Assembly: GCA_019055375.1 (NCBI GenBank)
Contig: JAHQIW010000969.1
Coordinates: forward strand, 50,347-114,346
Direction: 5' to 3'
Source of the DNA: Parelaphostrongylus tenuis
Taxonomy: Eukaryota > Nematoda > Chromadorea > Rhabditida > Metastrongylidae
Length of the DNA: 64,000 nucleotides
Below are positions 1-13,000 of this stretch, one piece after another; position 1 is the first letter of the stretch; the number at the start of each line of letters is the position of its first letter. Made by a program: the position numbers and the translations under genes. The notes beneath the pieces were generated by a model. The model worked only from the letters and a program-made list of their open reading frames with translations. It ran no database searches and had not been told where the DNA came from.

Positions 1-669
1 AGCCGTATCTCACATCGGACCTTATCATTAAAAAAGAATTAATAATAAATAAAGATGAAGCATCGCGAAAAGTTAGAAATCAAGTCGTTTTTCTTGAACT
101 TGATTATGTTAAGATCAGCAGAAAACTAATACACCGTACCATTGCTGATTTCATTGTAGAATTTTTGGACCATGGTTGCTAATGTTATAAAATTCATTGA
201 GAATCTGTTTCGTGAACAGTCAAACTCTGGCTCTATAAGGATTGCATGACCATTTCAAGCTATTTGAAAATAAATATGTATCAATCAACAACCTTTTTTG
301 AATGGGAGAAAGTGTTATATTGCGATATCCGTACTTTTGTGATATGACTATCATCCGTACTTGATCCATCTTATTGAACTGTATTCTCATTTCTGCTCTA
401 TCATGCTGCTATAACTCCGTCATTCCAAATGTTGACTCTTGGGACGTTTTTGGACCATATACAATGTTCAGAGTTATCGATAGTTGTTGATGTTATGTAA
501 CTTTTTACTCTATATAACAACAGAGTATCACTGTTTTACACTAACTTGGAATGTTGAAGTTGACAGGTAATCTGTAAAAACTATGCTCAGTGTGTTGGTG
601 AGGAGTGACGGTAGGCTCTCTATAGGTTCGCATCTAACGCTGTTCTGAATGGGTTTGTAAGGGCTTTCT
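1..669. other. No gene seen
   Basis: AT-rich sequence with no convincing exon, repeat family member or RNA gene on either strand. Confidence 0.5.
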
Positions 670-855
670 TCAAAGTAGCATATCAATCTTTATCACGAAA
701 CCACTGGAGGAACATATGGAAGCGTTCAAGAGATCGGGATAGAATCTGTCTATGGCTTTCTTCGTTGCTTTCGTTAGAGCATTGGTTAGTATTCTTCTTG
801 CTCTCTTCTTGAGATCTTGCATCGTTTCTCTGTAGAGCTTATCAAATTCCGACAT
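670..855 (-). CDS. Possible small basic protein or first exon, unrecognised
   Basis: A 61-codon minus-strand frame opens with ATG (MSEFDKLYRETMQDLKKRAR) and runs to a stop. The first 40 residues are rich in Lys, Arg and Glu with heptad-like spacing, as in an amphipathic helix or coiled coil, and third-position use looks like the confident exons here. It could be a complete small protein or a first exon spliced at one of the GT sites near its end. No family is recognised. The plus-strand frames over the same bases are less protein-like. Confidence 0.4.
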   Translation of the reverse strand: MSEFDKLYRETMQDLKKRARRILTNALTKATKKAIDRFYPDLLNASICSSSGFVIKIDMLL

Positions 856-2528
856 AAGTTAGTGAATGTCTGTAGCTCGAGCGACTCCATATTTGCGTGT
901 CAAGTGTTTCTGAACGTAGACGTCTATTGGCAGCTATCAATCTCTAGGCTCTGCAGTGAAGAGAAAGTGATAGAAAAAGAGAAAGAAAGTGATATTCTTC
1001 ATCGACGTTGTCGGTAACGGTATAAATTTTCCCAAACGACGACTAAGGAGGCGAGCAGATCCAAATTCAAGATGTTATTTGCATTTCCTTCTTGAGATTA
1101 TTCTTTGCTCTGAAATTCACTTATCGTTAATATTCACCACATTCATTGACGTATTCTGCGTTAGTTTTATCTTCAACATATAGTAATACAGTAATTATAA
1201 TGGGATTTCCTTTCTTTCATGCTTTTTAATCCTTTTATCAGCTTTAGCCACACAGATATCCGCAGCTAGACGTATTTCAAATGAATTCTTCTGATTGCAA
1301 TTTCAATTTTTTCTTTACTGTTCAATTTTATTTCAACAGTGGGGCGATGTGTGGTGGAACAATAAGAATTCTGAGATAAGAGCGAGATATGAAACCTGAT
1401 GTTTTCGTGTCATGAACTGGAACCGTCACAATCCTTTTGTGAGGCAAGAAAGGCATGGTGGCGGTTCATGTCCATGGAAAAGCATCAGGTTTCAAAAATT
1501 CACTCGCGGTTCACCATTCGTGTAGACATTCATCTATCTTTAATCCTATCTTGGTTTTTCAGAGTGTATATTTTTCAACAGTTTGTTACGAAGGGGTTGA
1601 AGAAGTGCTACTGGTAACTAGTCGTTTCTTTCAGAAATTTTGAAGCTTAGTCTAATATTGTGAATCTGACGCGGAGTTTCAAACCTGTCGGATGGTAAAT
1701 ATGTTTTGATTGATTTTCGTGATACTTCATCTAAAGTAATTTTAACTCACAACAATCCATACATTGTGTCAAACATAGGATTTCAGTGGCGCTGTATTGG
1801 GAATTATGTGGTTTACCTAATTACACTTGGAGTATGCTGCAAAATCTGTCAATTATCACTGTATCTTACGAAGCAGCCATCTCTTATGTCCTTTGGTCTA
1901 CCATTATCGTCTGTTATATACTGTTTAATATGAAATATACTGTTCAACATATATGCAATATACTGTTCAACAGAAGCAACAGGTTGGACTGAAATGCTTC
2001 ACCTGCTTACATGTTGGCTGATATGTAATGTACTACTTCACTGGTTAACAGAACGGATACGCGGCGTTAAACAGTCGTGACGCTTAGGTCAACGCCTGAT
2101 TTTCGGCCTTTACTGGCATGTTGCTTTTTGACTACGGCAGTAACCAGTCAATAATTAGAGCACTTGAGGAGTCGTAAACATGACGAGATTGTAGAAGAGA
2201 CTTCGATGTATCATTCTATATGTATGACATCTGTATTCTGCTGTCAGCATTTAGGAGGATTTTGCAGCATATATCGAGTCTTTTTTAGTATTTTCGTACC
2301 CGTACATCCTACTCATTAACCATAATCTACAGTCTAGATTATAATGAAGCAGCAGTTAATTGTTAGTGTTGTTAGTCAAATTATTAATCGAATACCTTGT
2401 TCAAAACATAGTTTTTTTTTAACATATCGTTAGATATAGAGTATAGTTTTCTTTGTTACATTAATCCGCTTTTCATTAGGTATAGGATGAATATACGTGA
2501 TTATATGAAAATGTTCTATAACCCACTG
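856..2528. other. No gene seen
   Basis: Short open frames only, none with both a plausible splice context and protein-like composition. No member of the window's repeat families was recognised. Confidence 0.45.
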
Positions 2529-2911
2529 AATTCAATATGGTACTGGTAATTATTTTTGAGCGATGCATATGATCTCTCATGAGCACTTATACAGTGCAAT
2601 GTACTTGTTTTGGCCTTCCAGCTTTATCAGTACACAGTGTTTTTTTCGTTCAGCCAGTTCTTCGGTGACCCACCCCTTACATAGAGTAAGCGACGACGAA
2701 CGTTTTATGTTTGATGATTTTATCACTTAATGGTGCTTGTAAAATGTTTGTCATTGGTTACTTTAAGTAGGGGATAGATCCTCGAGGAAGTGACCGAACG
2801 AAAAGGCAACTGACGGGACTGAAACGTCGAGACACGTGTATCGCACTGTGTAAGTGCCTATAACAGACCACATGCATGGCTCAGAAATAATTATGAAGCA
2901 TACTGAAATCT
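2529..2911. mobile_element. MITE family M, copy 1, with long terminal inverted repeats
   Basis: About 383 bases with imperfect inverted arms of roughly 100 bases (about 2529-2632 and 2811-2911). The left arm holds TTATTTTTGAGC, a CATG-rich stretch and GCACTTATACAGTGC; the right arm carries their reverse complements. Between them lies GCGACGACGAACGTTTTA, also found in the copies near 24.9 and 63.6 kb. There is no coding capacity, so it is a non-autonomous DNA transposon. Confidence 0.75.
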
Positions 2912-3664
2912 GAGCGTGGTTTCAAGAAGCACTTGAAACAAAAGGTATGAAAATAAAATGACGAAATGGTTTACTTGCACCGCCACGTTTGAAGGTATGC
3001 GTTCAAATCGTCCGTTGTGTGTTATATCTACTGTCATTATTGGTCACATTTGTGTTTATTGGTGATATAGTAAAGGCTTGCAAAGTATCTGAGCAATCTA
3101 GTAACAGCAAGGTGTGCGCTTTGAGGCTTACTGCTTCACAAGCGGCTGAGTTTTGGTGGATGTCCAGTTACGATGCCAACAAACATGCATTTTTACAAGA
3201 ACGAACATCATTTATCGGCAGCTAGACTTTGAGGAAGTCATGTGCTCGTCTATTGATATGCCACATTTTTTTCTTCCAAGTCAACAAATCGACAGGTTTT
3301 ATGTGCGAAGTGGGTAAAGCCTCTTATATTGAAAAAAATATATTTATACATATACATTTGTACATATGTAATATATATTGTCGGACACCAATGAGGAGGA
3401 CCCTGTGAATACCAGATATCTCTGAATGCTATTGACAACTGTTTCGTGCTTCAAATAATTGCACTAAAGCAGCGTTAAGTGTAACCCAATAGTAATTGTG
3501 TTTCAGAAATCAACGGTATTGATATTTGCTTGGAGTACGCTTTCGAAACCATAAAAAAGCAAATAGCATAGTTGTTCATATGAAAAGTCCAGTTGATAGC
3601 AAATAACATACAGCTCTTAGATGTGCATCACTGACAGTCTTCGGCCTTTTCTGACAACTTTATT
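2912..3664. other. No gene seen
   Basis: A plus-strand frame at 2989-3225 begins with a hydrophobic stretch but has no convincing splice sites and is left uncalled. Confidence 0.4.
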
Positions 3665-3815
3665 CATAATGTAGAGTGAATTGCAAAAACTTCTGCGTCA
3701 GCTGAGATTCGAACCCATATGTCACTGCGCGTGCTGAAACGTTGCACTACCATTGGATATGTTATCAAGTATATTGTAAAATACCACCGCAAGAGGCGGT
3801 CGAAATGACAGTGAG
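3665..3815 (-). repeat. SINE family B, copy 1, inverted head joined to forward tail
   Basis: The tRNA-like head lies in reverse orientation at about 3670-3760, with a reverse-complement B box (GATTCGAACCC). It is followed by the family's forward 3' tail, containing ACCGCAAGAGGCGGT. The head-inverted, tail-forward arrangement resembles the foldback copies at 29.3 and 35.6 kb with one head missing. Confidence 0.65.
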
Positions 3816-5883
3816 TCCTGATTGATTATCACACCTTTTTAATGTTGATACGTAATCCTACTGGAGTGTATGGGCCCAGTGTCAAAATAGGTAGCTATCG
3901 TAGAAAGCGCAACTTTCTAAGGAAACATTGTCGAGTGGCATAATGTGCAATTTTCAATCAAAATCTAATAGGACCGACGGTCTTGTGATGTGCGTTTCTT
4001 CCTCAAAACTTGATATCGTCATTGTTCTTCCCATCTTCCCATCGCTACTTCTGGCGTAAATATGGTCACATTCGGAATTTAGCAGTTTCTCAGGGCAACT
4101 TGTCATTTGCGAACAGCATACTTGATTCGTAAGCACAGTTAAGAGAGTTCCTCTAAGCTTGATACGGTTCGAATTTCTTCTTTCTCATTATCTTCCAAGG
4201 TGTGCTTATTTTAAAGCATGTGGGGAATAATTTGAGAGTATAGTAGTTTCAAAGTTGATATTCGACTTAACATGCGAACGTACATCGTCTGCTGCGCCGG
4301 TAAAGATCTTTCACACTCTTCGTTGAGATAGGAGTGTAAATAGTCATTTGTCGATTTGTCCGGATGAAATGTGAGCTTCATTTTGTTTTTTTAGTGTATG
4401 ACATTATAAATTGCAGGGAAGAGAATCTTGTAACAGTGAGTGTTCATTATGGAAGAGATTCTATGGACATATCTTCGTTGTTGCGAATGTTCCGCTTTTT
4501 CGGCAATTACGATTCTTAACATGTTTAATATTTTGCGAATATTTAATAAGGCTTCGTACAAATTTTGAGACAGTGCACCGAAGTGTTCCCTAAAATTATC
4601 CCAACCCTCATCTCCTTAAATTCTCCAGTGATGAAGGTGCTAACTATTTAAAAGACGACGCACTTGAACTGGAGGACATTTATAAGCATTGGATGAGAAA
4701 AGCAACTATAACTGCATTGACTACAAAAATGAAATATTCATAGGACAGAAATGTCATTGAATTTTGTTCGAAAAATTTTAAGTATGCATTAAAATGAACA
4801 AGGGTGCAATGTAGTGTTTTTTCACAAAAAATTGGAATGAATCCCTATTTTTTAACGCCAATTAATGTAAGAAGAATATGAGCTCTATTGCACAGAGGAG
4901 ACGTTGATGAACGACAGTTGTCTTCGTTTTTGATGCATTCACCTGAAAGGTGGAGTTCTTCATATAGTTTAGTGCCGTTTGTATCGTTTTCTACTTTCTT
5001 GTGATCGAATTACCACCGAAAAGTTTTCAAAAATGGAGATTTACCATATTTAGGCCATAAGTAATTTTTATCATCTAATGTTTTTCCTCGTTTTATCTAT
5101 GTTCGCTATGAAAAACTAAAATGTAATTTTCAAAAGTTGACATTCGTTGCCTTTTTATTCTTACTTGTGACATGACTTGCCTCACATCTACTCTACTGAT
5201 CCCGGAACTTCTTGCATGTGACTCGTCTCCTCACATCCATCATCCACAAAGGTCATCGACAAGCTTTTGGCGTTTGGGTTCGCTTGGTGCTTGAGGTTTT
5301 TCGTTCTCAGCATAAATTGTGGTCAAATCGTTTTTTCCCTGATCACTTGGGACAGCTGTGCCTGAGCGTTTCCACGTAGATTAAAGGAAGTGACTTGATC
5401 TTAAAACATCTGGTACCGATTTCCTGGTCAAGGAGCTTGAGTGGTTCGATATATTCAGGGGGTTGTCGAGCCATGAATATGTTCGTGATGAACGACGCCA
5501 CCATCACTGCGTTACGCTGCACACCCTGTTTTCAATGTATTTTACTGAACTGAAGCGAAATGTGTAGTAACCAAAATCTGGATGGTTACGCTGATTTTTC
5601 TTAGTGCCGACTATCACTAGTTGATAGTATTGATGTAAAATTTGTTGAAAGGCTGTGATTGTTCACATTGATCACGTTAATTAAAGCTGATTACACACTT
5701 AGTTCCTTTGGTGGATTTTTGTTTCCCATCGGCAGCAGTTTTTCGATATTGTGCGGAGGAATCGTCTGATTTTAGTCAGACCATCAGTTAGTTAGTTTTC
5801 TTTATGCTGTGTGAAATATAATTAGATGTTCTTCGCGATTTGTAAAGTATATCAAATTAATGACTTGTTTTATATGACAGGCA
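3816..5883. other. No confident gene; one weak minus frame
   Basis: Non-coding in appearance. A minus-strand open frame at about 5343-5520 (reading ...ITNIFMARQPPEYIEPLKLL...) is protein-like in composition but lacks splice signals I would trust and matches no family I know. Confidence 0.35.
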
Positions 5884-6060
5884 TAAAAGGGTAAAACGAT
5901 GGGCGTTGATCAATCCCGAGGAATGCGCCATGCATTTGACTTCATTAAGCATCATAGAAATGAATGAATGCTCACTTGTCCTATACAATGGCTTGTAGCG
6001 GCTTACTGATACATGATGCTAGTGCTGCTATCCTTCCAGGCATGTTTGGAAACAATTAAA
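5884..6060 (-). repeat. SINE family A, partial reverse copy
   Basis: Carries the reverse complement of the family A tail (GCGTTGATCAATCCCGAGG, then GCCATGCATT) and weaker central sequence. The tRNA-like head is absent or unrecognisable. Confidence 0.6.
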
Positions 6061-6208
6061 CCCAGGAGAGATTAGCCAGTGGCATGAAATGGAGCCGAAG
6101 ACCACGTGTCTATTGAAAGTTGCCTTCAAATACTGCACTACAGAAATTGTCGTCTACAGTGATCAAATTTGTGCTTAGTTTGTTTTGTTCATTTTTTTCT
6201 TTTTCCAG

Positions 6209-9200
6209 AAGGGAGCATGTAAATCAAACAATCCGTGAGAAATTACTGGCAATGGAGGCAAGGAAACAACGAATGAAGGAAATCCGACGTTTGCTTGATA
6301 AAAACGAAGGTTAGATTGTTTTGTTTTATTTACAAGACTGTTTTTAGCGTTACGATATTCTGAAACATATTCTCATTTATTATAAAAACTCGTAAATTTG
6401 TTTGTTGCTAACAAACAAACACTTTTGTCATCATCCAATTAGTGAAATTATGGCGAAATTTATGCTCAATTTTTGGTTAGTCCATATTTTGTCCCTCGTT
6501 TTTATTTATCCTTATCCAGGTTATTTGTTCTTATCCAGGCCACATAAATTACCAGCATCCACTCAGATTTAATTTCAATTGGATTTTTTTGCGGAATCTA
6601 ATAATGAAGAGTCTTTCTTAGTATTTTGAAGGTATGGTTTATAGTTATTTTCTTCTCAAAATTATTGCATGTATTTTCAGCTGCTGCGTCTGCTCTTCTC
6701 AATGAAACGAGAAAAAAGTTCGAAACTGAGTCCTCACAGGAGGATTCCGTAAAATCCAATGACGGTTCTAGTAATTACAATTCCACGGATTCTTCTACGA
6801 CTACTCACATTTGCTCGGAACCAACTCCTCGCATTTCATCCGAAGATGGGATGGAAGAAGAGTTGACGCAAAAGCACAATGATCGAACAAAAAGGGATAT
6901 CGAAGAGACATTTCGAAGTGCCGAAATCAACCTTCAGTGAGTGAAATTTGCCAGATCAGTGGAATTTTTTGAGAAAGAACTCTGTTCAATGTAAAATCCG
7001 ATTTCGTCAATTTTCTAGAGGAATCAAACTCAAATGGGTTATGATGGTTTAGCATTCCTAACGTATTACTATGGCAATACACATTCGTTCCAATAAGAAA
7101 ATGCTCGAGAATGGCTTCACTAGTCAACATAATTCCGTGTATATATTAACATAAACATATTTCACTTCATAATGAACTTCAGCGTTTGAAATGAGATCCA
7201 AAAGAATTTTTGTGTCCTCGAATGCATCATTAACAATGACAGCTGCCTCGCTTGTGGTAAAAAATATCAAAATCCCTTTATTGCATCAATTTTCTTTCCA
7301 CTTCAAATTTTAAAGTCAAATATAAATAATATTCAAACAGCTCTGTATCTGACAAAGTTTCTTTTATGAGTCTGTCCAGTTCTCTAGTTCGCAAGTGTTG
7401 TAGTTTTCAATAAAATATAGATATATATTATAAGTCATCGGCGAGCCCGCATTGTTCTTAACGTGTTAAACCAACTTTGATGTAATACTGGTAAATAATT
7501 CAGTTTCTTTTCGACAATTCCTTTCACTACTGATGAATTTTGCTTGAACACAACAGCATGTGCATTTGGTAGGAGACTACTGTAGATACGATGATTTATT
7601 AGTAGAGAGCTCTCGCAAGCCCTAACACTTAACGTTTGTGATAGATTTGTATTTCAATCGTCACTTCATGTGTTTTGATAATTTTTATGTTCCGTCATAT
7701 TCCTCATATGCTCAGGTTCCACCAGAAGATTACTAGTAACATCCGTTGTTTCATTTGTTTACTTAAAACTCGCTCTTAGTTCAGCGACTTCAGAGAGTGC
7801 TATAGATGGGGTGATTTATTAGTAGGGCACCTCCTCAAGTCAGAGCGTGCATTAGGAACGTCGCAATTCGTTTCTGTTGAGCGCCAGAGCTACCTACTGC
7901 ATTCCTTCGATTGACGAAGTTGAGTAGCATTATAATTTTCGTATAATGCTGTAAAATCTTATATGTTCATTACTTCTACGACAGATGGAACTCCTGGTTT
8001 TGGTATTGAAATGTTGGATGCTCTTGCGGATATCATGTCAGATTCGGCAAAATGAACAACAATTCATTAATCGCTCAACGTTATCGTGGTTACGAACTTT
8101 TTATCCTTGATATAACGGATGCATTCAAGCACACCCACGCACGTATCCGCGAATAAAAGCAGAGCCAGCAATTACATTCCTCGAATCCACCTTTATCTCA
8201 CAACAAATACAAGATTGCTTTCTGTGCTCGTTTGAGCCCATCTTCACCATTCGGTGATTTGCCACATCGTCTTGTTGTTAACCGGCTTCACATCCCTAAG
8301 CGGGAAAGATCACTGGAAGCACTGAGGCATTGCGCAATTTCATTCTTATATGGTAGGTAAAGTTTGTCATGAGAAACTAGAACCATGTTTTCATTAATAT
8401 CTCGTTCTCAGAAGTAATAAAACATTACCTAATATTTCTAAGAACCAAAACCGAAGCCGTTATGCTGTTGAGGAAGAGAATTGTACTGGGTTTTTGCAAT
8501 AGTTTGAAATTGAAACTATTGTTATGCTACAATGCAGCAATGAGTGTTATGCTCCTGTTTATTTCACTCTGAAATCGTTAACTTATTGTCTTCCGCCTCG
8601 TTGGAAATTCCTGTTAATATTCATCCAGTAAAAGTCCGCTGAACCGGTAAAGTTGAATTTCTACAGATTAATTAAATCGGTTTAGTCTCATTGAGTCTCG
8701 CGGAAAATTTAATACTGAAAAAACTAGTTGTTCTGAGATAGATGAAGGTTAAGAGCTACTGAAAATTGACGATAACCGCTGAAAGTTTGAGGGAAATTAG
8801 CATGAAGGATTGTTCTTATAAGTTAGTGGTCTAAAAAGATGCATTCACTCTCTAGCCGTATCAAAAGCAGTAATTTTTTTCCTCAGAAATCTCACTATGC
8901 TTCGAGAACGCCTTGAAGAAATGCAAGTTCGTGGCGAAGATCTGACAGAAGAAGATGTGAGTCTGATTTCTCAACTCGAGGGAGAGAACCAAATGAATGA
9001 GCAGAGTAAAGATGAAGAACGTGAGGTTCGTTTTTCTTTTTTTTTTTCTAGCTTCTTAATGGAATGAATTTCCATTTAACAATCGACGGTGGTGTATCAC
9101 TCATTACAACATTGGTTGATTCAGTTTGTAGTGCTTTGTGAAGCTTTGAGTGTTGTTTCTTATCCGTCAGAGAACACTACAGCTTGTTGTCATGTGCTTC

Positions 9201-12200
9201 GATAAGTGTATTTGTTATGTGAATCCTCTTGACAAACTATGAATCTCAAAACAACTCTAGAATGTTTTTATTGGAGAACTATTGTGCAACACTAATATTA
9301 CTTTTTTCTTTTTTTTGACATAACTGGACTTGAAGTTCTATATACTTTATGAGGAACCCTAATTTGGCATTATTCTTGGGTTTTTTTTTTTTGAGATCGA
9401 GAAAAAATTTAATACTCGATCTTGGGACACTCAGTAATGGTTTACTTTGTGATGCGTGAGTGTTATAGAAATAGAAACATTTAAAATGTATGAACATCTG
9501 CTTGACTCTAACCGCTTGCGCGGATTGCCAATTATTGCTCTGTCTTTACCATCGAAGTGGCGATTGGCGTTACACAAAGTCTGGACTGATTTGATATTCG
9601 CGGAGAATTCGTAGCATAAAGAGTGATCTGAGGTAGTTTGTGTGAATTACCTTGATACAATTCTGATAACATTATCTGGTTCGATAGTCTTTTCAACTTC
9701 AGCAACGTTAGTCAAGATGAAATGGACTGTTTCGTCCATCGAATCCCTAAATTACTGTTTGTATGAATTACATTTTCTAATTTTTTTGTTTGTTTATTTC
9801 GTCAAGATAGTGATCGATTGCGTCCGTTGTAGTGCGTCGATTATGGACTCATTGTTATGTGTTGGTTATGAATTTGGCCAGTTGGCTTGCTGTGGAATTT
9901 CTGAAATCCCTGCGTGTGACGAGAATATCTCTCCTGTTCGATTGAAACGTCAAATTTCCGCAGGTGTTCTGCAGGTCAGGAACACTATGCAATACCAAAA
10001 AGGGATAACAGATTCTGATCGGCTGAAGAACATTGAACGAGTGCTCCTTCATCAAACTTCTGTGCTCACCGAATTGCTTCGATTGAATCAGGTATCGCTT
10101 TTGATGAGATAGCGACTCAGGACGCTATGAATTATTTCTGTCGATTTATGATCTGGCAACTGTATTCATGAGGCTGTACACCTTGAAAACTTACATCAGA
10201 TGGGAGCATATTTCATACGGCACGCCAAGAACACCAGATTTTAGTCATATCTCTCAAAATCATCAACTAGCTATAAATTCTACATTCTCGCGATGGAAGC
10301 AGATAGTAGACTTGGAATTAAGTTATCAAGACAACTCCCCAAAATTCCCTCATTTTAAAATAAACTAACGTTTATAATTCCAGTTATCAGATCTGACGTT
10401 TTTGAAAATTCTTCCCACTCTATCAATCTATTCACGAGTAATCCAGTACCAAAACACGACACCTTATGGTCCATAGTAGCTAGCGATAGCTCGTTCCACC
10501 TGGAAACACCTTGACTGTCGTCTTAGCATTCTAAAAGATATTACTTCCGCCTATTACAGAGTACGTCAGTAAAGAGAAATTAACGAGCTTGGCCCTCTAA
10601 TCGCACGCAAGCCCATGCACGAACCGCGCCACCTTCACGGACGACGTGTACTAGGAAATAATCTGGATGAAGGAAGTGTCTTACACGTGGTTTGAGAGCG
10701 AGTCATATCTCCGTAGGCTTTAACTTTGTTGGCAGTGCTTTGAAATTGCCTCTACGGTCTTCATGTATTTTCTACAATTCATTGAACGTATCGTCTTGAA
10801 TACCGCTGCTGGGTCAGTACCACACAGTGGACGAGGCTGGTCGAGAGGGTAGCTTCTGGTTGGGCATCGATCCGAGGCGTGTGGGGGGTGGCGCGCCGGC
10901 CACCCGCTGGCCGTCCGCTTACATCGTTGTGCCGGCCTGCCTACCCAGTCCAGTCTCATCCCCTTCCTCTCTGCTCACTTGTCACTGCTTCTTAGCCGTC
11001 GATCAGTCGTGATGTTGTCGTCGTCACTGTACACCCGGCTGTACTGCTCAACGTATTTATGTCAACCGCCCCCGCACTTCTGAGAGTGATGTCATCGTGC
11101 CTGCTTCAACTTGCCGACGGTGTTCCAGTTTCGCAGCAGCCTGCAACGGATTCTCAGCGTCGTTTGTGAGGTTTGCATCGGTTTCGGCTTTCGTTTGACG
11201 AATGCCCGACTCGCCAGTTAAGTGAATGCTTTGCCACAGTCTTAGACAATGTAAGCTGGGCTAAGGTTCGCTTAGGCTGGAGGGGAGGGCGCGCCTTGAT
11301 CGGCGTTTCTCACTGAGTGCGTGTGTGTGTGCGTTCATCTGAATTGGTCATGTCGCCAAAATCGTCAACACCCATTCTTAATATAGGAATTCCCTCATTC
11401 TTCTGCTTGTTTTCGCTGTGTACACCGATGTGAGCTTTTGTATCTTGAAAAAATTTCCAAATCAACTATTTCCTATTGGAAATGTATGAACGAAAGAGTC
11501 ACAATGGTTCATTTCTGAATACCAATGCATTAACGTAATGTATTCGCAATGACGATGGCGACATGAGCGATCGATTTAGGCAATATTCTGCCCATTCGAT
11601 TTTGTTCTATTATTTACTCTTACAGAGGTATAATAATCAGCAATGCGAAACAGATTCTCAAGGAAACATAGCAACAGATCAGGTTGGATTTTCTGTAGTG
11701 TGCCTTGATATTAACATCATCTATATGCCATCTTTAAAAATTAGTGGCTAATTTACCATTTCTTTCTGATTTGTATGCCAAGGCGGCACTTTTATGTCTC
11801 AGTCTTATAGGAAGTGAAAAACAATTTTTTTTTTATAAAATCTTGGGATATTGCTACCAATATCGGTACATTCCATAATTGCATCTCCGATAGAATTTTA
11901 CGCCTGCAATCTAGAATCAAGAGTATATATTGCAATAGACGTCGAGAGAGAACGCGTCGATATTTAATTTATAGAAAATTTGGCTCCAATCTCTCATATT
12001 CATCCTATCCTACTTTATCCTCGGTTGAAAGCCAGTTATTTCTCTTATACGATAATGCTTTGAGATCATCTCAGAATCGAGTTTAATGCTTTCAAACCAC
12101 ACCTACCCATAGTTTATTTTTGCGGTACGTGGCTTAATGTAAGGTTTGAGAATCGATATGGACTTAATTTAGCACCAAGTGACTTCGACTCGCTGTACTG

Positions 12201-13000
12201 CCTGCTGGCTAGCTTTTTCTTGCTTCTCGTCACTGAGTGACGAGTGCCCAAGCGAGGTATAAATTCTAGAATTGATCCAGCGTTGCTATGTGGCTTTGGC
12301 TTATACTCCGTGGTTGCACCTCATGCCAATGCATAGAGATTACTATATAGTTTGAGAGCAGGTGTCATGGAGTCTAGAGTGTGTCTCGCTGTTCACTCCT
12401 CCTACCTTCTCAACGCTCTTCTGATTAGCAGCTTTAAAAGCCATACACAATCGTCAAAACGACGAAGCGCTGAATTAGTTGCCATGAAAACTTGCACACA
12501 ACTCAATGAAGGTTGAAAAAACACTCTAGGACGCCATTAACTCTGCCTCTATATTAAAGCTTAGGATTTTGAAATCTATCTGGATATGCAGATATGTGAA
12601 TGCGAATTATGTGTTAAAGCGTCCACTATTGTTTTTATTATGGAAACATTTGGAAGGTAAAACTTTCTTGGCGAATGTCCATTCATGGATTCTAGAAAAG
12701 TATAGAAGTTTTCCTTTTCAAAGAAAGAAAAATGATCGAAAGAGAATCGTTTAACCTTGTTTGGAAATGTAATATAAAAGCTATCGAAAAGCTTTACTGG
12801 CCTTGTCCCAGATTCTTCAGCATCAGAGGAATGCCGACGTTGACAACGTGTCTGTTACCGGTGTAGCAAGAATTAGCGACTTAGAATTGAAGGATACGGT
12901 GGCGAAAACCGTCTTAGCGGTTAACTCGATCTTAGACGACTCCGTGGAGTTGAATGAAGAAACTGTGGAAAGGTTTGCTAGATTGCCAAGTGTGAATTGA
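6209..13000 (+). CDS. Coiled-coil protein, at least seven exons, possibly PCM1-like
   Basis: Seven plus-strand exons join with matching phase: 6209-6309, 6681-6936, about 8165-8356, 8887-9025, 9975-10091, 11626-11682 and 12812 onward. All acceptors except the third are AG after pyrimidines, and most donors are GTNNG-like. The first exon is a charged helix (REKLLAMEARKQRMKEIRRL). The second is acidic and Ser-rich, the fourth again helical (MLRERLEEMQVRGEDLTEED), and the fifth Leu-rich. The last exon either stops at 12998-13000 or splices near 12972-12990. Upstream exons are probably missing because the first exon starts inside a codon. The pattern fits a centrosomal or cytoskeletal scaffold. 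The PCM1 suggestion rests mainly on the separate exon at 15694-15987, which I think is the same gene. The intron at 10092-11625 holds a GC-rich island. Confidence 0.7.
10700..11340. other. GC-rich island within an intron
   Basis: GC- and CpG-rich stretch, strongest at about 10880-10950 with GCGCGCC and GGCCACCCGCTGGCC, surrounded by AT-rich DNA. A second GGCGCGCC-like site lies near 11289, followed by a short TG run near 11323. No protein-like frame or recognised repeat was found. It could be an internal promoter region, a non-coding RNA locus or an inserted element. Confidence 0.5.

Noticed and set aside
10720..11012. ORFs in the GC-rich island
   Set aside because: Stop-poor because of base composition; both strands open and no protein-like pattern.
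11970..12081. Possible extra exon of the coiled-coil gene (TLSSVESQLFLLYDNALRSS)
   Set aside because: Protein-like, but its required phase does not fit between the exons at 11626-11682 and 12812, which join directly in phase.
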